Shown here one piece after another: positions 1 to 11,375 of a stretch of 64,000 nt of DNA (position 1 is its first letter; the number at the start of each line of letters is the position of its first letter). Below the pieces are notes generated by a model that saw only the letters and a list, made by a program, of their open reading frames with translations, was not told the origin of the DNA and searched no databases. This DNA comes from Ciona savignyi. Taxonomy: Eukaryota; Chordata; Ascidiacea; Phlebobranchia; Cionidae. The position numbers and the translations under genes are program-made. The stretch is taken from contig CH002675.1 of assembly GCA_000149265.1 (NCBI GenBank), positions 207,751-271,750 on the forward strand. The letters run 5' to 3'.

Positions 1-306
1 TCGAGACATATTCACAATGTAAAAGCTTCGGTAATTTGGTGTAAAAAATCTCCCGATTATGTGACAATGCCATTTTCGTCCCATCTACGAGGTTGTGTTG
101 TGCCAATGCAATTTAGACTTGCTGCCTCAATCAAGAGAATTTATATCTGTCATTTAAATTTTCATTAAAAAATATTATCACTAATAATAAACAAGGTTAT
201 AGCTTTAATATTTCGAGGTTAGACATTCAACTCTATGGACTAATGGTTGTGTAATGACTGTAGGTTTCTTGCCCAAATGGATGAGTGAATATCTTGGACA
301 AATTAC

Positions 307-3300
307 CTGTTTAACCTGATCATCAATATATGTGACATTTTTATAGAGCTTTTTGTTGTACCCAATGTTAAACTTAACAGCAAGTGCCTTTTTCTTCGCA
401 TAGTCTTTTGTCTTTTTGTCCATCCAATTGACTTCAGTGTCCAGAAGTCGAATGAATCCCCTTTTAACATGTTTGAACAACACTTCGGCCTAATTGGGAA
501 GAATTTAGCATCTGTGATCTTCGGACTGGGTTGTTTAGACGTTAAGACCCTTGGCCATAAAAAGATTGTTTGCTATTCGTCTGTGGCGATGGGCAAGGTA
601 CTTAACTGACGTTGCCTGCCTTAAACCCAGTGGAATATTGGTTTAAAAAAGAGTAGAAACATATTATTCATACAGAACACATCGTAATAGCTATGGTAAT
701 CCAGGGTAATCAGATGATGCTGGTAACCTTAGGCAATCAGTTTTACTCTTTTATATTCTCAACCACATAAATATGCTCATACATCCTATATATCAGGGGT
801 GGGCAACATACGGCCCGCGGGCCGGGTCTGGCCCGTGAAGGGATTTTGACCGGCCCCCAGACTGTATCTAACAATAACCTGTAATGTGGCCAGGGTCCGG
901 CCCGCTGTCTGTATCCAACCACACACTAATGTGGTTCGACGCATCATTCCTAAAAGTTGGCTATCGCTCTACTCTTACCGCACTGTTAATGCCAGCTAAA
1001 TTGATTTAGTCGTACCAAAGTATTTTTTACAAAAGTTGCCAAAAAAGCAGTATATTTTCTGTATGATCAGAGATCAGTTGCGTTAGTAAAAGAGTGCAAC
1101 ATTTGTCGTCATTATTTGATGTAAAAACTATGGCAATAATTTAGTAGATAAATATGTGGACAAGTTATTGAATATTATTCATCTAATAATCCAGCCCACC
1201 AAGGACTTTATTTTCGCACATCTGGCCCGCTGACTAGAGAAGTTGCCCACCCCTGCTATATATCCTATCTTAATGTTTGAAAAAAGTGAAGCTATCTCAC
1301 CGCGTCCTTTTTCGCCTTGGTAAAGTATTTGTTGATAAACAAGTTTCCTGTTGCCCCTTTCATTGCAAATAAAAGGTAATGCGAACATTTGTACTTCCGT
1401 GTAGGTAGCAAAGGCCTATGGTACACTTCATTCAGATATTCTCGGTAAATTTCCGAATATCTGTGGCCAAGATTTTTGACCCGGTGTTTGACAAATCTCC
1501 AAACTATGTAGTTTTGCACCGTTCTAAAAAAAATTTGTGATTTAATTTGTGGTGGGACGAAGCCTACTATTGCTTAAGATTAGCTCAAACACCACGACAC
1601 TCGCCCAAGAACTGCTGGAACAACAACAAAACTTGGTAACAAACATTTTATGTAACATTAGTGACCATGTTAAAATAGGTGTTTTATAAAAAATAGTTTA
1701 AAAACCTTTAAAATCACATTATAATTTTGCTGCAAAGTTGTATAATTACTAGTCCTAAAGACAATGTGAAAAACAAAATTATAATATTTGGTTTCTAAGA
1801 TTGGTAAAGAGAGATAATCAATCATAACATTTTTATTTACCCATAGTAAAAACTATTTAAATTTACTTTTCTACAATTTCTAAATAAATTATTTTAGTAG
1901 TGGGATAAAGTTAATTTTTTGTTCCTTCGTAAGATAGTTTAGTTTTCTTGGTTTCCAGTCTTTTTTTTTAAATAAACTATGCAGTAATATTCCGACAGAT
2001 ATTAAAAAAAATTATTGAAATGGTGGTTTTTATGAGCCAGCCACCAACAGAGAGACACAGTGCAGTCACTAGATATCATGTGATGAGAGTCATGATACCT
2101 TTGTTGCAGTGTTAAAAAAGGCCAGAATATTTCACATACAACGAAAGAAAATGATAAAACTACAGCATAGTTAATACACGCAAGCTAGATACAAATAATA
2201 TAAAATGAAAATAAAAGAGTAAAGATATAAATCTACTGAATAAAGGCAATAGTTGTTAAGTCATTTCAAAAAGACACAACTGATATGTTTTAGTGAACTC
2301 AATAGCACAGCTAAAATAAAAACCCAACCTTTTACTAGTGGTTTGAATGAGGGCAATCATTTTCTTTAGATAATTTTCATTAAACACCACAATCTGGGAT
2401 TGTCCATTGACTGTGTGGACTTTGACCATAGATGTGAACAACTTTACCCAATTAATCTAGAAATATTGTTCAGCATTAAAAAAGCATGATTTAGAATTTT
2501 ATACACCAATACAGCATTGTATCAATACCATCTCTTTTATTACACAATGTAGTCTTATTCATGTGAATGAGGATATGCAATTGGTGTTATCACATGGGCA
2601 ATTGTCAGATTAGTCTGTACCACCCATCGAGATACCACAGCTATTGCTACAACCCGATTTGGCTAAAAGGGGATGCATTAACCAAATGAGATACTGTTAA
2701 ACAAAGTAGATTGAACTAGCTTGAACTTCTGTTATAACACTTCTGTACTTCTACGACTATGTATGGCTATAAGCACTAGTAGTCTAGTACTACACAAATA
2801 ATCTTATCTTTATCACAAATTACTGTGTCTGCAATCCTCACATAATTACTTCATGTCGTTCAAATACAAATGTAAACATTTTTACAACTTATATCCTTAC
2901 CCCTGGTATTCTAGAGTTCATTTGTGAAATATTCATGGCAACACCTTCATCGTCCGACTGGTCCAGCTTTAAATTAGCAATTTTAATTTCAAATTCCCGC
3001 ACTTCAGACACATCCACTGCTGCAATTGTTGGGTTCGCTCCAAGAGCTACAGCACTTCGGTAGAACATTTTGTAGTATGCGTCAAGTTTCTAAAATAAAT
3101 AAGTCATTTGGTTAGTTTGTCTTTTATATAATATATGAAACACATTGTCATCCCCAACGATTGGACGCCCAGTTTTTATAACACATGTGATCCAGAGATT
3201 ACCTCATGAGTCATGACCAATATTTAATGCAGAAAAAATAATATTTATTGTACCTAAAAGAACTTAGAGTTGGTCTTTCGAAGAATGAGCTTATCTTTTA

Positions 3301-6300
3301 GCGATTGTTTTTATAAAAACAGGCGCAAATATCGCATTACAAAACTGATACTGTGTATAACTTTATTTTGATTGTAATGTGCCGTTAAATTTAATAAGTT
3401 TCCATAAATGTACCAAGAATGAAAAAAGGTTGCGGATCACTGGTGGGAGTACATTCTCGCAGAAAGTTGACATGGTGAAAACCAAACAATCGATTTGTCT
3501 GGTCATAACCACATCTATGTTTTAAAATTCTAACTTAAGGACGTATTGGTTATCATTAGATAGATCGTTAAAGCAATCAAACTGCAAAAAGTATAACAAT
3601 TTGATAAACTTTAAACTTATGTTTCATATCCATATTTATTCCATTGAGTTTTAATGTCAATTATTTCTCCTATTTTGGTTAATTATATATTATAAATCAT
3701 ATCGAAACAAAATGAAAAGATAGGATTACTACAAAAATTGTCATTAAACGCTCACATATTTGTTTGCTGGTATGGTGTATCTCTTAAAAGGAATTGCCAT
3801 TTTTCCATTAGTTGTCTGTTGAAAAAGCGATGTTAATTAAACATATAATTTAAGAACTGACAAACTATCTTAGTTGCATTATATACAGATTTACACAAGC
3901 TTGATTTTTGAGCTTATGTGTGTTATGTTATCAGTGTAAATTATTCCAACTAATTGTTTTATAAAACTAATCACCCAATATCGTAATTTCAGAGTCCAGA
4001 CCCACCTTTGGGTGTCTATTTAATATCTATGCTACTTCTTTATAAACCAATCCAAATCTAGAACATTTAAGTCTAAAAAACTGTCTATCGCTCTTCACTC
4101 TTACAGACATTAAATTAAGGTAATCGAATTTAATATTAAACATAAACTAAAATAATGAGTCAATCAAGCACTACACATAGTAATAGATTCACTTTTTTGA
4201 CTGTGCAGTTTTCAAATGCTCACCTGTTTTATCACCACCTTTATTTTTGATTGTGAAGATAACCTACCATAGTCTTATCTATCTTAGATAACCGAAATAA
4301 ATTACTTACCGCCAGTGTGTGAGTTGCTAGTTGGCTGCTTACTTTGACTTTAAACAAAATGTTGTTGTTATATTTTCCTCTCAAAAACGAAATCGTATTT
4401 TCCAGGCTGAATTTCGATTCGACCCAATCTGCACTGATTACAGGCCACGTGATGGCCCCATTAAGGATTTTAAGCAAAGGTCGATCATCAAGTTCGTTGA
4501 TCAATTCTGTTGCAATATAATTTAATTTGGCTTTGAAGTTTCAGATTAAGATAAGCCAAGAAACAGATTGCTTTAAATTAACAGATTGTCCCTAAAAGTA
4601 TGATAGTGTCTAACTTGACTTAATGCAACAATGTGTGCTATCTTTTTCAACCACAGCTATAAAAAGTGATAATTCAAGATACATAGGCATAGGCATAAAA
4701 TGATTGTTTTTTAGAGCTGCAAAAGTGCTTCATTTGATAAAATAAACAATAGTCTGACCTAATAGATTGGCAAGTTGGTAAGTGCCTTGCCATTCAGCAG
4801 AAGGGTTGCCGGTTCAAAACTGGTAACTACATAGTTGGTTGGCCCCTAGGTCAAGCACTTCGTGGACATTGACTTAACCTAGTGGCCTTATGGGTTATAC
4901 ATAAATTAAAGGAACAACTCAATCAAACACAACACACTGCAATAGCTTCGGTAAGTAACCTAACGACTGCTCGTGTGATGCGCTTTCTATTGCATTTGCC
5001 CATCACGGGAATAAACATTAATATTTTTTAAGGTGAATTTTCCCACCCATTGGAAAACTATTAATTATGCCTAATGACACATCATCTTTATTGTTATAAA
5101 ACATGTACCTGTGTTCATGCAAGACTTGTATATTGTCTTGGCTTTCGCAACAGCTGTGCCTTGACTGGGTTTTATTGGGGCAGCTAATAAATCTGAATGT
5201 TAAAATTATCAAGTTTAAACTAAGATGTAATAAGATAAACTACCCATTTCTATCTTGGTGTGTGAGGACAAAGGCAGTTACGGTCAAGCCACATACTCAA
5301 TTGGTTGCATCAACTTTTAACCGAAGCAATTTGGATCTAACCAGCCACTAGCTTATTCAGTTGTGTTTCATATTGGGCAGGGCACTTAATGAACATTGCA
5401 TAAACCCAGCAGCTTATAAAGTTATACTAAAACAATAAGAACGTCTCAATTATATACAACACACTACAATAGCTTTGGTAACCCGATTCTGGACACAAGG
5501 TAATCTGACAATTAGTCATGTTATCACACCCCTTGCATTTTCTTATTTTTTTATTTAAAGTTTACATTGTTAGTTTAGAAATGCTATTCCACAGTCAAAT
5601 TAGAAAACCTGCCAATCATCAAACTAACCTGTGCTCATAAAGAAAAAAATAAAATTACTTGCAACTTCAGAATTCACTCGATCGCGCAAAACTGTGTAGA
5701 TAAGATACTTCCCTTTGGAAGGAGGAATTTTATGCTCTTTAATCCATCTACCACAAGCATGCAGGTAGAAATTTTTGCAAGGATCCACACTGAAATCCAT
5801 ATTGTTCATGTAGTAAGCAGCTGTAAGAAATACAAATTTTGGTTTAACTATTTTGAAGAATAGGTTTGCCCTAACTTTTTGCAGTATGTATGTTAAAATT
5901 TATCTCATGACTTTTGTTACTGTACAGTGTACAGGTGAGGAGCAAGCTATAAGGAGAACATGGCTAATGTCCACCCAACATATGAGCTACAGCATTCAAC
6001 AAGCTCACAATAGGTACAGCCTTTTTTGTTATATGTTGGAACAAAAAGTACATTCAGTTTCAGATAATAAAATTAAAATGGTGTTTGTTTAAAAACAATC
6101 ACCTGAAGAAAAACATTCTGGTGTAGTGCAAATTGTTCGGTTGTATGTTGATACACCTGAAAATAAAAGTTGTTATTTATTGGTGATATATACAATGGTT
6201 GATCTTTATGGGTTGCAAAGGTACTTTGTGTTAAAATAAAGGATTTGTCAGACTATAATGCGATCAATGTCATTGGTCTAACGAAATTCTTCCAGAATAT

Positions 6301-7374
6301 TTATAAGGTATGTGTATTTGTTCAAGATTTGTGTATTGTTCGAATCAGTTTTACAAGACTTTTGTAAAAAGAGATCATCAAAACTGTTCTTGTTAAATGT
6401 ATACAAAGGTATTCGATATGTTCCTGTCATTAGATAACTGTGTTGAGGTAATTTGGGCAGTTTCGTGTTTTGTTAATATTTAGTTGAAATTTTAATAAAG
6501 TAGTTAGTGTTTGATCTTCGTGCAATTATAATGTAGGCAGTAAAACAGTTGTACAAAAAAATAAAAGTAAAACATTACATAAGCAACAGCTTTACTGACA
6601 GCCCTACATGGTACTTTTAAGAATATTCCATGATTTATAATAATATGTACTAACAAAAATGGTAATAAAAATTAACTTTAGCAAAGTGTATTTCCCCTGA
6701 ACACAAGTGGAATATTTTAGAAACAAACCTTGTACACATCTTTCTTGAGGTTTTGCTAATCCACGCAATTCATAAGTCCATCTGTATTTGGTTGCCTTTC
6801 CACATAATTCATATTGTGGTAGGGTGTGTTTAAATCTGTGAACATTTATATAGGATAGGATACTTATTACTTATGTCTGTAAATTGTGCACCTACAAACT
6901 AAAAAAACTGTTTTAATACACAAAGTTTCCAGGAGCTGAGCAACCCATGTTTGGGCATAATTTCAGATTCACTTAAGAACTGGCTACACTGATGCACATC
7001 TAGAGGGAAAGCTTGATTACCAAATATTTGTTTCCACCCACCTGGAAAAAAATAACAAATATATCTTCATCCATTTGGTCAAGGCCATTGCTTAACCAAA
7101 TAAATATTTAAGATAAATAAAAAGTAATGTATTCATCATGTATAACAGTCTGAATAGCTTTTGTAACCCAACAGTGGGCATATGGTAAATGTTTTTATTA
7201 CCCTTGTATTATCTATCTGTGGGGATACTAAGCTAATTTACAGCTGATAAGTTATAAATCAGAGTAAGCTTTCAAAAATATAAACTGCTAAGTCACCTGA
7301 ATCCGGGCTTGCATAAGATCTTGCACCAATGGATTGTACCCAGAAAAGTTGAAATGTGTCCACAATTTGTAACA
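307..7374 (-). CDS. M13 family zinc metallopeptidase (neprilysin/ECE-like), partial
   Basis: Membrane-anchored or secreted endopeptidase family that cleaves small peptides outside the cell. Exons, read down the minus strand: 7374-7297 and 7041-6945 (tentative), 6835-6729, 6156-6103, 5820-5659, 5192-5109, 4506-4310, 3815-3756, 3089-2901, 2456-2329, 1523-1301, 489-307. From 6835 downward every junction keeps GT-AG and reading phase. Family marks occur in order: ICTTPEC, then MDFSVDPCKNFYLHACGRWI (start of the mature domain), YKSCMNT, ELDDRPLL, KLDAYYKMFY, VQNYIVWRFV and a final WMDKKTKDYAKKKA...IGY block. In M13 enzymes the HExxH zinc motif and second catalytic half follow this block, so they must lie left of position 1. 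The two 5'-most exons join in phase but match nothing I recognise; the 6945 donor (CATGG|GTTGCT) is weak. Signal-anchor exons were not found. Confidence 0.9.
794..1255. mobile_element. hAT-type MITE with perfect 8-bp target duplication
   Basis: Non-autonomous DNA transposon of 462 bp. It begins CAGGGGTGGGCAAC and ends with the exact reverse complement, GTTGCCCACCCCTG. It is flanked by identical 8-bp copies of CTATATAT at 786-793 and 1256-1263, which fit the hAT target rule nTnnnnAn. The subterminal GGCCCGCGGGCCGGGTCTGGCCC stretch is typical of the GC-rich ends of such elements. No transposase is encoded. It sits in an M13 peptidase intron, about 45 bp past the donor of the exon ending at 1301. 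Confidence 0.93.
4755..5030 (+). mobile_element. Degraded tRNA-derived SINE
   Basis: Old copy of the SINE family seen intact at 36716-37008. Shared landmarks in order are a tRNA-like head (GGTTCAAAACTGG resembles a B box), GTCAAGCACTTCGTGGACATTG, AACACACTGCAATAGCT and a tail with CCCATCACGGGAATAAACAT. It lies in an M13 intron between the exons at 4506 and 5109. Confidence 0.7.
5375..5535 (+). mobile_element. Degraded SINE fragment
   Basis: Same SINE family without the tRNA head: GGCAGGGCACTTAATGAACA, ACAACACACTACAATAGCTT and GGTAACCCGATTCTGGACAC are recognisable. It lies in an M13 intron. Weaker fragments of the same family occur near 580-720, 2565-2650, 7130-7195, 15570-15690, 23255-23325, 27870-27925, 44715-44815, 45255-45330 and 56250-56355. 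Confidence 0.6.
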
Positions 7375-7710
7375 CTATGTGGTGAGGTATTGTGTAATGT
7401 AGAACATGTGGTCTTGGGTGCAACTAAGGAACAATAGTGATAACTAGTGAAGGTCAACTACATGTGAACAACCACTATTTTTAAAACCCCTGTTGAGTGT
7501 TCAAAATATATTTTTCGGCATACAGAAACGATAGGGTTCCCTGGTTACATTATCACCCATGGTATATCTTATATAGAGTAAGAGTATATTATTTATTTTT
7601 TCAAGCAGAATCTAATGAGTTACCGAGTTACCAATATCCACATTTACTCAATAAAGTAATCAAGTTATGAATTTAATATTTTAACAGATTTTCCCTGGTG
7701 GGGGTTTGTT

Positions 7711-7975
7711 CGGTACCTCTAAATACTACAGGACCACTTGGACCGGCTTGGATCACGTGTAGCGCTTGAATCGCTTGGAGCGCTTGGATCGCTTATTACA
7801 CTTCATAATTACAAAAGCCATGATATTAATGTTAGGGTTGGGGTTAAAGTTCGTTCTGGGGTTGAGATTAGTGTTTGGGGCAGGGTTAGAATTACTTTTC
7901 ATAGCAATCTAAGCAATCTAAGTGATCCAAGCGCTCCAAGCGATCCAAGCGGTCCTGTAGTATTTAGAGGCACCC
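7711..7975. mobile_element. Palindromic MITE, copy 1 (CGGTACCTCTAAATACTACAG family)
   Basis: 265-bp element. Its left end, CGGTACCTCTAAATACTACA, is answered by TGTAGTATTTAGAGGCACCC on the right. Both arms carry short subterminal repeats of CGCTTGGATCGCTTGGAGCG type, inverted between arms. The core carries AGGGTTGGGGTTAAAG. Flanks GGGTTTGTT (7702-7710) and GGGTTTGTC (7976-7984) look like an 8-9 bp target duplication. Other copies lie at 31443, 40029 and 40748, with an eroded core near 47955. The only ORF inside is a palindrome artefact. The superfamily is not assigned; a TSD of 8-9 bp would fit hAT or Mutator-like elements. Confidence 0.85.
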
Positions 7976-8599
7976 GGGTTTGTCGGGTGTTTTTTGCCCT
8001 TTCTTAGTTTATTTTTTTTATCTAAAACTTTCCTTACACTATAGTTAATTATCCTCAGCAGTTTCAAAATATCGTCTAATTTCAATTTTAGTTTGTAATC
8101 TCAAAATTTAGTCCAAATTTGAGGTAAATTTTCCTTTCGAATTCAGGGATATCGGCGATAACCGCCAAATTCTAAAAGATTGACTTCTTTTTTACCATTT
8201 TCCCCGATAATCTTAATCTAAGAACTACCTTAGTTTTGAAACGGTTTTTTAACCACTGGTGGAATTTCATTTTAGGGTTTTTTTCTGTTTTCACTTAATC
8301 CCAAAGCCGGCTCCCCCCTCAGTACTGGGTCGCGCTTGCACACTTTTACTCAAGTATTAAATAACACCAAATTTAATTAATTAATTTTGATTTAATTTGT
8401 TTCGTTGAAACTTATTTGTATTAATGTAAGGTTTAACGGCCACATCGTTTTTTTCCCTTAATTTGAAATGTGTTTATCCACTGACGTGTTTTAACTACTG
8501 TAGTTTTGCCGTTTTATCCTGTCTCCTCAATGTAAAATAATTGTTTTATTCTTCCTTACTGTAACGAAGGAGCGAAAAAATTAACTAAACTAAACTAAA

Positions 8600-8702
8600 C
8601 TTATAACTCTAACCCTAACCCTTAGACAGCCCAATAATAACTCTAACCCTAACCTTAGGTACCCAAATAATAACTCTAACCCTAACCCTTAGGCTACACA
8701 AA
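8600..8702. repeat. Telomere-like minisatellite, three units of about 35 bp
   Basis: Three tandem copies of a unit beginning AATAACTCTAACCCTAACC and ending TTAGG plus a variable spacer. The CTAACCCTAACCC core matches the metazoan telomeric hexamer TTAGGG in reverse. It directly abuts the 336-bp tandem array. It may be an interstitial telomeric sequence or derived from the similar core of the palindromic MITE family. Confidence 0.7.
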
Positions 8703-8793
8703 TGCCCTCGCCTTATTATGGCTCCCATTTGGAAAAATGGGACACATATTGTTTTTGTCCGTTTTTTTTCTTTTTTTTTTTCGTCAAACGCTT

Positions 8794-10170
8794 GACAGGC
8801 ATGGCATGGCGCCCCGACATCTACCAGAAGGAAAAATGGGATTGCAATGAAACTTTGTCATTTGTTAGACAACATGGTCTTGATATGCAGAAACCAAAAT
8901 TTTGGGTGATAAATTAAGGGGAATTCCCCTGGGAGGTTAAAAACCAAAACGGTATTTTTTATGAAAAATTGCGCTTTTTGTGGCATAGCGCTTGAACGGC
9001 TGCTCCAATTTAAATCAAATTTGGTGGAATGTTAGTGCACTAGTCACTGATTTAACACTTAAAAGAAATAAAAAATTTACCTAGGGAAATACCCTAAAAA
9101 TTAAACTTTTGCTGTTAAATGATAATTGTGACAGGCATGCTATGGCGCCCCGACATCTACCAGAAGGAATAATGGAATCGCAATGAAACTTGGTGATTTT
9201 TTAGACAGCATGGCCTAGATATGCAGAAACCAAAATTTTGGGTAGTAAATTTAGGGAAATTCTCCTTGGACGTTAACAACCAAAACGGTCATTTTTTTCT
9301 AAAAAATTAGTTTTTTAGGCCATAGCGCTTGAACGGCTGCTCCAATTTAAATCAAATTTGGTGGAATGTTAGTGCACTAGTCACTGATTTAACACTTAAA
9401 AGAAATAAAAAAATTACCTAGGGAAATACCCTAAAACTTAAACTTTTGCTGTTAAATGATAATTGTGACAGGCATGCTATGTCGCCCCGACATCTACCAG
9501 AAGAGTTAATGGAATCGCAATGAAACTCGGTGATTTGTTGGACAACATGGTCTAGATATGCAGAAATTAAAATTTTGGGTGATAAATCTAGGGGAATTCC
9601 CCTGGGACGTTAAAACCAAAACAGTATTTTTTTTCTAAAAATATTGCCTTTTTTGGGCATAGCGCTTGAACGACCGATACAATTTGCATCAGATTTGGTG
9701 GAATGTAAGTGCATTAGTCACAGATTTAACACTTAAAAAAAATAAAAAAAATTACCAAGGGAAATACCCTTAAAATCGGATTTTGTTCTCTAAATTATGA
9801 TTGTGACAAGCATGCCATGTTGCCCCGAAATCTAGCAAAAGGAGTAATGAAATCGCAATAAAAATTTGACATTTGTAACAGAACATGGTCTAGATAAGCA
9901 GAAATTAAAATTTTGGGTAATGAATGTAGAGAAATTCCCCTGAGACGTTAAAAACCAAAACATTTTTTTCTAAAAATTTAGATATTTTGAGCATAGCGCT
10001 TGAACGGCTGCTCTAATTTTGATCAGATTTGGTTAAATGTTAGACCATTAGACACTTTAGGCCTATTAAAAGAAAGAAAACATTTGCTTAGAGTAATTTT
10101 CCTAAAAACGAAGATATGTTCCTGAATTATGATTGTAACAGGCATGCCATATCGTACTGACATCTCCAAC
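8794..10170. repeat. Tandem array, about 336-bp unit, four copies plus a partial
   Basis: The phrase GACAGGCATGSYATGKCGCC recurs at about 8794, 9130, 9467, 9805 and 10136, giving periods of 336, 337, 338 and about 331 bp. A second landmark, CATAGCGCTTGAACGGCTGC, recurs in each unit, followed by CAAATTTGGTGGAATGTTAG. Copies 1-3 are very alike; copies 4 and 5 are increasingly diverged, so the array grew from one side or the right side is older. The short ORFs inside are broken in every copy, so the array looks non-coding. Confidence 0.85.
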
Positions 10171-11375
10171 AAGGAGTCGACAAATCACATTTACATACAA
10201 AATGTGTTTTACAATGGTGGTGGTTAAACACGTGGTTGACACTCTCTAGTTTGAGTAAACAATTATAAATTATAATTTATAATGCCTCTTTTCCTCCTGT
10301 TTGTTCTCTCCGCTCTAACTCGAAATTTTACACTTTTATTCACCCAATTTTATAAAAAAAATGATTGAGTTGACCTGATTTTTTTCACTTAATTTTATAA
10401 AATAAAATATGCGGTACGATTTAGGTTACAAATTATAAAAAGACGGCAATAAACCGGGTTAAAGTACTTTATAACATTCACCTCTCGGGAATACCCATAT
10501 TAACAACCTTATTTGTTTTAGTTTTCAAGGGGTTATTTTACGTAAAATGAAACGATATATATGAATCTAAACCGTTTAATTATTTAGAATTATGCTACTA
10601 AAGTCACATCATTGTTTCAAAACGATCGTTTAAATATAGGAGTTTAGTTATTTTTTTATTGCGTAACGCTGGCGACAGGCAATTTAGTTTTCCTTGACCT
10701 TTCATTTTACAATAAAAACAGGAATTTTCGTTAGTGAAAAATTTTTTAAAAAAACGAAAAAAAACATTTTCAGCATTTTTGGCGTTATCGCCAATATCTC
10801 TTGGTTGGAATTTAAAAAAAACAACAAATATACACCATTATTACGCGAATAAAATAGCTGGGAACTCAAAACAATAGAAAGAGAATGTCAGTACGAACAA
10901 AAGGGTAACCATAAAACTAAATTATTTCTGCATGTAGAAACATATAGCGTAGGGTAAAAATGGGTTTAAAAATGTGGTGGCTATCACGTGATTACTCTCT
11001 GGTCACAACTGCAATGTTAAATTATTTTTATAGGGGAATTGACCTCTCAATAGAATGGAAATTTGGAATCCCATACCCGTGTTATAACAGACACTTATCC
11101 GGCTGTCCTACACGCTAGGATTGAACTAACCTGCCGGGTTAATTCTGAAAGGGACCCAGTACTGCCAACCACATTTGCTTATTCTAGAATAAATGTTTAG
11201 TGTGATTTTGTAATGAATATTGTATTTTTCTTTAATAATTTGAAAGACTCACGACCATTGTCCAAATGATTGGTGGTTTAACGAAAAAGATTGCTGTAGC
11301 ACCTTTATTGGCATTTATATAGACACATACCGTTATGAATATACTTTATTGGGCAGCTGAGTAAAGATAATTCTA

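Noticed and set aside
5103..5351. 82-codon plus-strand ORF
   Set aside because: Its first part is the antisense of an M13 peptidase exon (5109-5192) that fits in phase with its neighbours.
7738..8007. 89-codon ORF
   Set aside because: Lies wholly inside palindromic MITE copy 1; the product merely reflects the repeated ends.
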